Assembly (NCBI GenBank): GCA_022605405.1
Contig: JABYQQ010000014.1
Coordinates: forward strand, 930,001-994,000
Source of the DNA: Earliella scabrosa
Lineage: Eukaryota; Basidiomycota; Agaricomycetes; Polyporales; Polyporaceae
Length of the DNA: 64,000 bases
Reading direction: 5' to 3'
Below, in pieces: positions 22,312-33,302 of this stretch (within the stretch, counting starts at the first letter, position 1; each line of letters starts with the position of its first letter). The notes beneath the pieces are model-generated. The model did no database searches, was not told the origin of the DNA, and saw only the letters and a program-made list of their open reading frames with translations. The position numbers and the translations under genes are program-made.

Positions 22312-22539
22312 ATGCATAATCTATCGGAGCGACTGGTGAACGCTGCCGCAGACATTCCCGCACCTATGCCCGCGTCTCAGCGCATACCGGAACGGCCTTT
22401 CGCAACCATGCTCCAGAGCGGGTGGAACGCCCAGATTGAAGCTCTCTTCCGACGCACGCGGGAGTTGGACCAGCAGATAGTGGAGTGGGGCCGGAAGACG
22501 TTGTACGGCGGTGAAGCGAGCCGCACCAAGCCTGAGTAA
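22312..22539 (+). CDS. Small conserved-looking protein, 75 residues
   Basis: The ATG at 22312 opens a 75-residue protein: MHNLSERLVNAAADIPAPMP, then RIPERPFATMLQSGW, and a helical end, NAQIEALFRRTRELDQQIVEWG. The composition (amphipathic helix, few Ser, regular charge pattern) looks like a genuine subunit-sized protein rather than chance. A CAG directly before the ATG may be a 5' UTR intron acceptor. The function is unknown. It shares an upstream region of about 190 bases with the minus-strand gene ending at 22120. Confidence 0.5.
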   Translation: MHNLSERLVNAAADIPAPMPASQRIPERPFATMLQSGWNAQIEALFRRTRELDQQIVEWGRKTLYGGEASRTKPE

Positions 22540-23755
22540 AGTGACTCCGCTCTGTTCCCGTCTATACACCATTTCGTCAATAGATCCCATGGACCGTATC
22601 CCAAGGCAGCCGCCTTCCACGAGTCCGTACGTCGTGTCCATGGCAATGGAGGTGAGCTCCTGCGGCGAGGTTGTTCATACAAGGACTGATGGATACCAGA
22701 GATAGTCGCCCTGTGACATATGTTTCTCATGAATGCGGTCCACGTATGCGAGTCGCGCGTGAAGTATATCCAGGGCACATGTCGTCCAAGTTCCGAACGT
22801 GAGCATGCGCAGTCACGTACGCCTACGCGTGTACAGCAGATATCCTATGTGGGCTGCAGCTAAACACCCCCACCGACACGCTCACGACATGCTTACGACA
22901 GCTAGAGAGGACATCTGGTGTATTCCCTCTGCACATCACCGTCACCCACTGTCAACCACCGCCAGGTTTGCTGACGACCAGTAGCTGATGTAATGGTGAA
23001 CAGATAACAGTAGACACACGACCTACCTATACCATAGGGAGAAACGCGAGTTCATCTTGAACAAACCGCCCATCACGGCCTTTCAACGGTTATCTCCACT
23101 TTTGAACACTGCTTCAGTGCTTCCTGGCCTCTCGAGGTTGATCAGTCGAGCAGTTCATGACCAGCGTGCGGCCCTCGCATCGAAGAGCACATCCATGTGC
23201 ACAACTCGAACCAACATTCCTTTAACTTCGGCTAGCGTCCTTCCTACAGTCTTCCGATTTGCCCGACCCCAGCTCAACTACCATGACGCAAGTATTCCAT
23301 TTCCTCTCCGACAACGTGGGTCAAGCCAGGTGGCACGCGAATAGCTCCGGGGCGCGCAGCAACGCCGCCACGAACCATATTGACCGGTTTGTCACTTTGG
23401 CTTCCTCTTTCCAGGATTCAGAATTGCCACGTGAGAGGCGGGTTGACTTATCCCCACCGTTGCAGGCTACTTATGCTCAATCCAGGAAGATCCCCGTCAA
23501 ACAGTTCGGTCATAACGCTCAACAATGAGCGCATCCCTCGGCTCACGAAGTCCAGCGTGCAAGCGGCCTCGTTGCTCCATTCGTACCGATGACACACCCA
23601 GCGCATCTCGTTGGCCCGCGCCTGCCACAAGGCCGCTTCGGTCAGCATACCGCTCGCCTGTTCCGGTACTGGATCAGGGTGTTCTCGGACTGATACAGGC
23701 GCTCTGCCTTCCCTACGAAGAACCAACCCCATCCAGAGATGCATACGCTGGCAGG
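22540..23755. other. Intergenic, 1.2 kb, no gene supported
   Basis: Open frames of 60-130 codons exist on both strands, but they overlap one another and have no domain or splice support. The right end is the catalase promoter. Confidence 0.4.
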
Positions 23756-23761
23756 TATAAG
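23756..23761 (+). promoter_or_regulatory. TATA box of the catalase gene
   Basis: TATAAG lies 87 bases upstream of the catalase ATG at 23848. Confidence 0.5.
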
Positions 23762-23847
23762 AAGTGGCAGACCATCGCCGTGTTCCAGAGTTCGTTGCAA
23801 ACACCTCTCCACTCCTTCACCGTCACTGGCTTAGTGGCCAACCAACC

Positions 23848-26497
23848 ATGCTCTCCCTTTCCTTCCGCCTCCTTCTTGTCGCAGTCTCGGTCGCCGCTGC
23901 TGCCCAAGGCTGGCAGCGTCCGTCGTACCCTGGTCAGAATGCCCCCGGTCTGGCCCGCGACACCGCGCCGCCCAGTCAAGCCGCATCCTTCAACTTTGAG
24001 GTCAACGGGGGTCTCAGCGTTCAGGAGGAGACGTCTGCCAAGGACGCTGCCGAGGTTGAGTACACCCTGGACAATGGCTCCCCCTTCCCGCACCCGTACC
24101 AGTACCAACGCATCGGAGCCGATGGTGAGCACTTGCGGGAGCGCGAAGCCAGCGTCACAGGCACTCACCATCTGCTTCCAATCACAGGTCCGATCTTGCT
24201 TCAGGACACCCATCTTCTCGAACTCTTCGGTGCATTCGATCGCGAGCGCATCCCTGAGCGCGTGGTCCATGCACGCGGCGGTCAGTCGCTCTCTCCGTCT
24301 TATCCCCAGCTGTCTTCTGACGAACCTTCCAGCGGGTGCTCACGGCTACTTTGAGGTTACCAATGCCGAGTTCTGCAAGAACTACACGATGATGTCCGTC
24401 TCTTCCCGGTTTCATCGACCCGCTGACTAGACTGAGAGTTGACTTGGCGATCTAGGGACATGCTCAGTGAGAACGGGTTGAAGACACCGATCACGAGTGC
24501 GTGCCGATGCCTCTTCTAACCGGGAGTGAACAAACGCAACGTTGACCGCCTTCACTTCTAGTCCGGTTTAGCACCGTCGGCGGCGAGTCAGGCTCGGCCG
24601 ATGAAGCCCGCGACCCCCGCGGCTTCGCCATGAAGTACGTTCAGTGCGCTTGTGCATGGCGGCTCGCTCTGAGTGTTGGAACAGGTTCAGGACGCGGAAG
24701 GGCATCCTTGACCTTGTGATGAACAGTGAGCGCGTTACACCTATGAATTGATGGTACAGCGGCCAGACGAATTGGTCTTTGCAGATACGCCCGTCTTCTT
24801 CATCCGGGATCCGGCCAAGTTCCCTCATTTCATCCACGTACGCCCATCTATCGTGTTCCATCGTAACCGTTGTCTTAGCGAGCTTCGATCGCAGACTCAG
24901 AAACGTCACCCGGCAAGCCATCTTCGGGACAAGGAGTGCGTCTCATGAAGCTTCCCAGCCTGGATCGTCATGTCTGACGGAATGTTCCTGCGCTACGCAG
25001 CATGTTCTGGGACTACCTCGGCTCCAACCCCGAGTCTCTGTTCCAGGTTATGCGCCTTTTCTCAGACCTCGGCACGCCCTACGGCTTCCGCCACATGGAC
25101 GGCTGGACGGGTCACACTTACCGGTACGTTTCATCGGCGTTGACCCGCTTTAACTTATTGACTCTCCCATTCGCTTGCAGCTGGGTCAAGGAGGACGGCT
25201 CTTGGGTGTACGTAAAGCTGTACGCCGAGTCGATGCAAGGGGTCAAGAACTTCACCGACACCGAAGCTGCGACCATTTCCGGTTAGTCACTGCACAGTCG
25301 CTGTGAGAGAATGTGGCTCAACGCTGGGAGTTCAGGTTCCAACCCAGACTTTGCCACTCAGGATCTCTGGGATTCGATCAACAACGAGACTTACCCCGGT
25401 TGGGTCATGTACGCGCAAGTGCTGAGTCCCGCTGAGGCTCAGAGCTTCAAGTACAACGTCCTGGACCTGACGAAGTACGTACGCCCAACTGTCGTGTACT
25501 TGCAATCGTGGTTAACATGATGCAGGGACTGGGGCGCAGACGATGTTCCTCGTACGGAGATTGGTCGCTTCTATCTTACCCAGAACCCCGACAAGTCAGT
25601 GGCAATCTGTCATTTGTGTCGTTTTCAAAGCTTATGTCGAGTTCTAGCTACTTCGCCGAGATCGAGCAGGCTGCGTTCACGCCGTCCCATATGGTCGATG
25701 GCTGGGCCCCGTCCGCGGATCCCGTCCTCCAAACCCGGCTCTTTTCGTACCCCGGTGCGTCAATTGTGTCCTTTGCCATCATGTTTCGTCGCTCATCGTG
25801 CATCCACCACTCGTCAGACACCCAGCGCTATCGTCTCGGAGTGAACCACATGGTATGTACCAATTGGCCTGATCCAGCGCTCCGGTCTCATATCCCGGTC
25901 TCGTTAGCAAATCCCGGTGAACGCGCCCATTAACCCAGTGGCAAACTTTGAGCGAGACGGCCACATGAATATCCACGGCAACCAGGGTTCACGACCGAAC
26001 TACCTCTCGACCCTCAACAAGATCAATCTCCCACCGCGCCCGTACGTCGACGAGACGCACCAGCAGTGGACGGTGGGTACACTAACCACATGTGCCCTGC
26101 CTGCGACTCGCTGATCGTGGCATCTCCGCAGGGCGGAGCTGTCGCCTCCCTCTCCGCGGTGACCGAAGTCGACTTCGACTGGCCGCGCCGGTTCTGGAAC
26201 AGCCTCTCCGAGCAGGACCAGCAGAATCTCATCAGGTGCGCTAATCTTTTGACCGGTATTGCCAGAGTGTGTTGTAACACGTTCGCATTGTGCAGCAACG
26301 TTGTCGGCCACCTCGGCGGCGCACCCACGGAGAGCGTCCGGCAACGCATGGCCTCGCTATTCTACCATGCGAACGCGACGCTGGGCCAGGCTATCGCTGA
26401 CGGCGTTGGCGTCCAGGTCACCGAGCTCACGTTCCCTGACGGTCCTACGTGGTTCAACGAAACCAAGGACACCGATACCTCCACGGTGGACTACTGA
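23848..26497 (+). CDS. Catalase, signal-peptide form, 17 exons
   Basis: Exons: 23848..24124, 24188..24280, 24333..24393, 24456..24496, 24562..24634, 24685..24725, 24785..24837, 24895..24935, 25001..25123, 25181..25281, 25336..25474, 25526..25594, 25648..25754, 25818..25852, 25908..26072, 26131..26234, 26296..26497; 574 residues. Haem catalase that splits hydrogen peroxide. A signal peptide ([19 protein letters not shown]) implies secretion or ER entry. The catalytic His is at about 120 (RVVHARGAGAH), the Asn pair is in [13 protein letters not shown], and the haem-ligand Tyr is at about 405 ([14 protein letters not shown]). The N-terminal region and length fit small-subunit catalases with an added leader. 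The usual RTEEGNLD loop reads RTRKGILD here. With 16 introns of 50-65 bases the frame looks broken until spliced; every junction is in phase. Confidence 0.92.
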
Positions 26498-26704
26498 ATG
26501 ATGAGATGTTGATGCCCGTTGGCAGACTATTATGATGGTACTGCCTGCGGAGTGACTGCGTAGCGTAATCAGATGGATTAATACAGTAACCTTGGTCCAG
26601 CTGGGCGTGTGATGAATGACGGCGAACAAGTGTTCGGGTGGTGTACACAGCGTGCATATGATACAATGCGATGGTGGGACGTATACAACACGGCATGTAA
26701 CACA

Positions 26705-27970
26705 TCACCCGGTCTTGTTTTTGCTTCTCCTGCCGACCTGCGCCTGGAAACCGGTCTTGATCGCGTTGACGGACCTGCGCGATCCGCAAGACTCGCACGA
26801 CATGAAGAAGATACGGTTCTCCTTCGTGAGGATCGTGTCCGGCGACTTGCAGGTCTTGCAGGTGACATACTCGACTGGATCGCACCATTAGATGAGAGGA
26901 TGATAGGACGTCGATGGGATTACGCGTACCGATGTATCGACGCAGGACGTGCTCGATTTGCTTCTGCTGGAAGCGACCCTTGATGACGAGTCGCCCTGAG
27001 CCGTCGACGGAACCGGTGGTACCCATTTCTGCGAACATGTACTGGATGACATGCTCCGGCTGCCTGTGCATACGTTTGCAGATATCGGAAACGTTGGCGA
27101 AGATCGACTTCTTGTTTCCTTCACGGAGGATCTGCGGAGGCGCGATGGTGTACCGCTTGCCGGCGGACGTGAGGAGGGCAGGGTTCGAAGCGTGTAGTTG
27201 ACCGTAGAATCGGTGAAGAAGCTAAATTCGGGCACACAACCACCGTCAGCAAACACAGGCTTATTGGTAGTACGATCAGGACGTACCTCTTCGTATGTGT
27301 AGTCGCGGTCGCTCTTGAGCCATGGCTCGCTACCGGAGTCAAGACTCACACCCTCGCCGCCGCCGCGGGCGAACGGATCATCACCGAGCTCGGTCTCGTC
27401 GACCTCTAGCACCTGTTGCTCCTCCCCGCCATCATCATCATCAGCCTCCTTAGCCTTGGATTCGTTGAGCTCCTTCTCAAACGCCTCCAGGTCAAGGGCC
27501 GCTTTCTTCGACGATTTCTTCTTCTTTTTCTTGAGATCTGAGAAATCGAGATCTTCGGATGCAGCTGCAACGACTGGTGTGGTAGTGCCGGAGTTGTCTC
27601 CTCCCTATGCGTCACAGAGGTGTCAATGAACAATTCAATCTCTACTCAATGTCTGTATGCGCACCAAGTCAAGGGGGATTTCCTTCTTCTTTTTCTTCTT
27701 CTTCAGGTCACCAAACATCGCCTTGAACTCATCATCCTCCTTCTTCTCCCCATCGTCTAGGCCCTCCCCGGTGACCCCGCTCTGCTTCATCTGCTCATGC
27801 ATGGTGGTCGGGCCCATGTCGACCGCGTCGCCATTGGTGGTGACATTGTCGATCTCTGCGGGTGCAGGAGTGGTCGGGTCGGCATCAGCTCCAAGCGGGT
27901 CCTCGGAGAACGCGACGGTCTTCTTCTTGCGTTTCTTCAGCGAGGGATCAAACAGCGGCTCCTCAGACAT
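26705..27970 (-). CDS. SUI3: Translation initiation factor eIF2 subunit beta
   Basis: Exons (minus): 27970..27665, 27604..27287, 27221..26930, 26874..26705; introns 55-65 bases; 361 residues. It is part of the GTP-binding eIF2 complex that brings initiator tRNA to the 40S subunit. The N-terminal half has lysine runs ([32 protein letters not shown]), the K-boxes that bind eIF5 and eIF2B. The core contains [51 protein letters not shown] and [17 protein letters not shown]. The C-terminus is the C2-C2 zinc ribbon (TCKTC then MSCESCGS). It is transcribed divergently from the ATP synthase gamma gene across 258 bases. Confidence 0.96.
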
Positions 27971-28228
27971 AGCGATGTGTAGCGAATGGCAAGATGAGGA
28001 GATGTGCGGGCTATCGGGAAGTGCGAGCTCGCTGCAAGGCCTCGCTTGATAACTTCAGATGACTCTGCCCGATGCGAGCAGTTGAAGCTCCGCTTAATCA
28101 GGCCTCATGTCTGCCTGCAGTACGGCCCGGAGAGGTTCGGACTCCGCTCCAAAGCATTCCGCCATTTCCCGGTGTCGACGTCGACAGCGCCGACAACGAC
28201 CACCACTCCTTCATCTTCTCCCTACATT
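27971..28228. promoter_or_regulatory. Shared divergent promoter, eIF2-beta / ATP synthase gamma
   Basis: Only 258 bases separate the two start codons, so the promoters and 5' leaders must share this space. No TATA box is evident, as expected for constitutive genes. Confidence 0.6.
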
Positions 28229-29393
28229 ATGCTCGCTCGGCGTACGCTCGGTCGTATTGCGTCCCAGCCTCAGGTGCTGGGGGCTGCGCCCTCCCAAGCC
28301 CGCAACATGGCCACCCTTCGTGAAATTGAGCTTCGTCTCAAGTCCGTGCGCAACATTGAGAAGATCACGAAGGTGCGTTCCAGCTACATGCAGTCCCGTG
28401 GCAGTCCCGATATTCAAGCCTGCGTGTAGTCCATGAAAATGATCGCGTCGACAAAACTGTCTAAGGCGCAGCGCGCGATGCAGGCGGGCAAGGAGTACGG
28501 TGTTGCCAACACAGGTGTGTCATTTCGTGTCTCCGCATACGGACACAACGCGAACATGTGTGTACCTGTCCAGAAATCTTCCAGCATGCGGCGAACGAGG
28601 AGAGCGGCAAGCGCAAGCTCTTCATCGTCATCTCGTCCGACAAGGGTCTCTGTGGTGGTATCCACTCCTCCGTGTCCAAGGCCACCCGTCGTGCGCTCGC
28701 GGAGAAGGACAACGTCGAGGAGGATTCGCCGGTCATGGTCATTGGTGACAAGTCCAAGGCCCAGCTCTCCCGCGCCTTGCCCAACAACCTTGTCATGACC
28801 TTCAACCAGATTGGCCGTGACATTCCTACCTTCGCCGACGCAGCTGGTGTCGCAGACCTCATCCTTACCTCGGGCGTCCAGTATGACCGTATTGCCATCG
28901 TCTACAACAAGTTCGTCTCGGCCATCTCGTACGAGGCGGCTGTTATTGAGATCGACCCCGAGAACGTTCTCAAGGAGGCCCGTGAGTGCTGCCTACCGAA
29001 CTTGTCGAATGGTTGGACTCATTACATGCAGCTGGCTTCCGGGCTTACGAGATGGAGGATGACGTGACGAAGGATTTGTCCGAATTCACGTTGGCGAACG
29101 CTATCTACGCTGCTCTTGTCGAGGCGCATGCATGCGAGCAGAGTGCTCGGTAGGTCGCCATGATTCTGCACTTAATATGACCGTCTTGACCTTTTTCTGC
29201 GCAGTCGCAATGCCATGGACAATGCGTCCAAGAACGCTTCGGACATGATCAACCGTCTGACCATGCAGTACAACCGTGGTCGCCAGGCTGCTATCACGAA
29301 CGAGCTGGTGGATATCATTACTGGTATGTGCTGCCAGACACGCTTTGTCGTGTCCCGACCTGACCTGTTGTTTCAGGTGCCAGTGCGCTCTAA
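28229..29393 (+). CDS. ATP3: Mitochondrial F1 ATP synthase subunit gamma
   Basis: Exons: 28229..28372, 28430..28514, 28574..28981, 29032..29149, 29205..29323, 29377..29393; introns 50-59 bases; 296 residues. It is the central rotor shaft of the F1 sector in the mitochondrial matrix. The N-terminus is a presequence ([18 protein letters not shown]). The family signature follows: [43 protein letters not shown], and the C-terminal helix [34 protein letters not shown]. The last exon is only 17 bases and supplies the final residues GASAL; without it the C-terminal helix would be cut. Length matches the family. Confidence 0.96.
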
Positions 29394-29766
29394 GCGCAAT
29401 ATCGCTAGCCTAGAGTACTTAGACGGCGGCGTGCTTGTCGGGCAGTGTATATCCCCGTACTATCATACAATAGCACTCGACTTCGACCGTACTACATCTC
29501 TGCTGTGTGCCATTCGGACCGTTGTCGAATGTACGGTCATGTCAAGTTACTCGGCATGTTAAAACACTTTGCCCACCTCGAGCGTCATGGTGGCCGGCTA
29601 GATAAGTAAAGAAATGAAGTGCTATAAGTAATCTAATCGCACGGCGCAGTAAGACTGAGTAAGTGACGTTAGCGGCTATCGAACTGCGCCGCGCCGAACT
29701 CGTCTCATCTCAGTACCACCACTAGACCCTCTCTTCTAAGCTGGACACCACGGGCCTCTCCTAGCC
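29394..29766. other. Intergenic between ATP3 and BRO1
   Basis: A 373-base gap with the ATP3 3' end and the BRO1 promoter; nothing else is recognised. Confidence 0.4.
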
Positions 29767-32700
29767 ATGTCGCTCGTTTCGGCCCACAACTCGCCGATGA
29801 TTTCAATTCCTAAGAAGGCGACGGAAGAGGTCGACTGGACGGGGCCAATCCGCAATGCAATCGCGCACTCTTACGGCGAGGATCCAGACAACTACGCCAC
29901 GGAATGCGCGAATCTACAGCGATGTAGACAGGATGCGGTCAAGGGGGCAGGAAGCGACATGACTGGTACGCGTTCGCTCTCTCTTCTTACGCTGGGGGTG
30001 AGTTCACGATCTGCGTAGCAAAGGACCTCTTGCACAAGTACTTTGGCCAGCTTGAGCTGCTCGAGCTGCGCTTCTCCGAGATCCGAGTCAACTTCCCATG
30101 GCGAGACGCATTCACGAACAAGCTCACGACACAAACATCCATCGCATACGAGAAGGCCTCTATCATCTTCCAGATCGCCGCGACCCACTCCGCCATAGCT
30201 GCATCCCAGAACAGGGCTGATCCCGAGGGCCTCAAACGCGCGTTCTACTACTTCCGCACGACTGCAGGTATGCTCACCTACATCAACGACAACTTTTTGC
30301 ACGCACCCTCGACGGATCTCAGTCGCGAAGTCATCAAGTTCCTGGTGGGGATCATCTTGGCGCAGGCTACGGAGGTGTTCTTCGAGAAGTGCACGGACGA
30401 GAAGAAGAGCAACGCGCTCGTGGCCAAGATTGCTGCCCAGACGGCGTTCATGTACAGCTCGCTGAGTGAAGAGGTGAAGGAGTTTATGGGCAAGGGGATC
30501 TTCGACCGTAATTGGGTCACGGTCATTCAAGTGAGCGGTTGTGGTATATGGGATTGCATGCACTGCTGACCTCCTACAGGCGAAGGCAAAGTACTTCACC
30601 TCAGTGTCGCAGTACTATCGCGGATTGGCCGATAGCGCGGCAGGGAAGCACGGAGACGCCCTCGTTCGCTACACCGTTGCAGAGACGGCGGCGAAAGAGG
30701 CTAACAGGACCGCGTCTTCCTTTGCATCCCTGTTCGTCACGCAGATGTCTCCCAACCTCCCGCCGGACGCGGGCCCGTGTCTCCAGGAGCTAACGAAGGC
30801 GCACCTCGCGCTCGTCACCGACAAGAAGAACGAGGCGCAACGCGAGAACGACCTCATCTACAACGCTGTCCTTCCTACTCCGGAGACGCTGCCACAGATC
30901 GATAAGGCTGCAGTCGCTACGCCCATAACGATACAGGAAGTCTACGCCTCTCCGGACGTGCAGAAGGTCATTGGCGTCGATCTGTTCATTCGTCTCATAC
31001 CCCTCAGCGTCCACGAGAGCGCCAGCGTCTACTCGGAAGAGAAGGCCAAGCTCGTGCGCGGCGAGGTGGAGAAAGCGGACAACGCGGAGGCAGAAGTGAA
31101 GAGCGCAATTGACGCGCTGGGCATCAAGGAGGGTCTCATGCGCTACAAGGCGATTGCAGAGGGCGGTGTGGGCGGCGAGGCCGAGTTGCCCGTCGAAGTG
31201 CGCCGATGGAAGGAAGACATCGCGATGATGGAGGAGCGCGAGAGCGTCGACAGTATCATTGCTGAGCTTACGCGGATGAAGGAGACAGTTCGGCGGGAGC
31301 TCGAGGGCATCAGCCGTGATCTCGACGCGGAGAGCAGGGAATGTGAGGCGATGCGAGTGAAGTACGACCACCTGTGGACGCAGGCCCCCTCAGCTGCGCA
31401 CACAAAGACGCTCCGGCAAGACCTGAAGTCGCATCTATCTGCACTGGACGCAGCCGCTCAGTCCGACCAGCAGGTCGTCAGCTTGTGGGCCTCGGTAAAG
31501 CCTGAGGTCCAGCTGTTGCTGTCGCCCGAGATCGAGGAAGTCTTCCGGGCGAGCACTGAGAAAGGCGGGGCGGGCTCGGAGAACCTCCTGGACCTGGACA
31601 TCGGAAGCGAGGCGAAGGATGAAGAGGAGAGGGTCAAGATCGGTCAGTTCGTCGACGAGATCGACGAGCGGCTCGGACGGTTGAACAAGATTCAGCACGA
31701 GCGGGGCCAGGTCCTGAAGGATCTCAAGGACAAGGTATGTGCAACTTCCGTCCTCGTAAGTGTGTGTTACTAATTCGTATTATGCAGGTGCAACAAGACG
31801 ATGTCTCCCATCTGCTGCTACTGAACCGCAGGAACACCGGAGTTGAGAGCACACTCTTTGCTGGCGAGCTCGAGAAGTTCCGGCCGTACCAACAGCGCCT
31901 AGCTGCTACTGTACATCATGAACAAGTCGCCTTGCAAGAGCTCACGACTCTTTGGCGCGGCCTGAGGGACATGGCTGGTCGGGGCCCAGGTGCGAAGAAG
32001 TGGGAAGAACGAGAGAAGCGCAAGAAAGACACCGTTCGGCGCTTCTCCCGCGCGCGAGACGTGTACATGGAAGTACGAGATGGACTGGCGTACGTTCGAT
32101 TCCCGTTCAGATTCTCTACTGAACGCTAATCTCGCGTGCCGTTCACAGCAAGGGCCTCCAGTTCTACACTGAGCTGACGGAATTGACCGGCGTCCTCAAG
32201 CGCAATGCTTCTTCCTTCATCTCTGAACGCAACGTCGAGCGTGAGGCTCTGGCCTCTCAAGCAGAGACTGAACGTCGGCTTGCGATTCCGAAGTCGTCTG
32301 CAGTATCAACGAGCGGCGGCAAGCCTCCGGTTCCGCCCCCTCCACCGAAGCCGTCTACAGGACTTGAACATTCATTTGCGTCAATGAATTTGCATCCTGC
32401 GTCGCCTCCTGCCCAGCCCCAACGTCAATGGACGTCTCCACCTCCGCCCTCCCAACACTATGCACCCCCGCCGCCGTCCCAGCCCGGTCCTCCTTCGCAA
32501 CCATACCCTCCACCACCGCCAAGTACCCAGCCATCCGCTCCTTACCTTCCATCACCTCCTTCTCAGCCGCCGTCTCAACCATCGTACCAGCCTTCCGCAC
32601 CCCCTTCAGATCCGTACGCTTCTCTCGGCATGTTCACTGGCACCAACACGCCATCGCCTCCTCCCGCGCGCCCTCCTCCGCCTCCTCAACAGCAGCAGCA

Positions 32701-33025
32701 ACAGCAGTATCCTTCGTACCTACAACAGCACCAGCCACCGCCTTCGCCGTACGGCCAGCCACAGCGACAACAGACTTACCCGCCGCCGCCGCCGTCTCAG
32801 CCGCAATACGGAGCGTATCAGACGCCACCTCCCCCGCCACCATCTGGCGCGTCGTCCTCGCCGTTTCCTCCACCTCCACCTCCGATCAACTACCACGCGC
32901 CCCAGTATGGTTCGACGCCGCCGCCTCCACCGGCCCAGCAACAACCGCCCCAAGGTAGTCCGTACTACTACTCGAATGTACCCGGGCCGCAACAGTACCA
33001 GTATCCCCAGGGCTACCGAGGATGA
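29767..33025 (+). CDS. BRO1: ESCRT-associated Bro1-domain protein
   Basis: Exons: 29767..29965, 30019..30530, 30580..31734, 31788..32089, 32149..33025; introns 49-59 bases; 1014 residues. Class E vacuolar protein sorting factor: the N-terminal Bro1 domain (about 1-390; ISIPKKATEEVDW, FRTTAGMLTYINDNF, KGIFDRNWVTVIQAKAKYF) binds Snf7 of ESCRT-III. A V-shaped coiled-coil domain follows (about 400-740). The end is a roughly 250-residue Pro/Gln-rich tail with poly-Pro and poly-Gln tracts (32300-33025). In yeast the tail region recruits the deubiquitinase Doa4. The tail is much richer in proline than in yeast Bro1 and resembles animal ALIX. It should act on endosomal membranes and in alkaline pH signalling. 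Confidence 0.93.
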
Positions 33026-33302
33026 TGCGCCACCGTGTATCGTACACCATGATGTAGCGTTTTGTTGTAGGTTGTAACTGGTCAGCTGTATGTATCAAGA
33101 GTGTATGAAGGACTGATCACGACTTGGCTTGACGTCCCTGACGAGACGAGGTACAGGTCTTAACCATACGTCTTCTCACCAATAACCTCGATCGAATTCA
33201 GTCACAGCGCTACTAATCTGCGAGCGCCTCCTCCATCTCTTCCAATCGATATCGATCCTTGTGGGTGACTACAACAACCATCACCCGTGGTACTAAGAAG
33301 TC

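Noticed and set aside
23525..24430. Plus frame of 301 codons over the catalase 5' half
   Set aside because: Out of frame with catalase exon 1 and made of serine/arginine-rich codons; a shadow of the real gene in GC-rich sequence.
24394..25000. Impression that the catalase is a pseudogene
   Set aside because: The stops fall inside five short introns; all junctions are GT-AG and in phase, restoring the conserved haem-pocket sequence.
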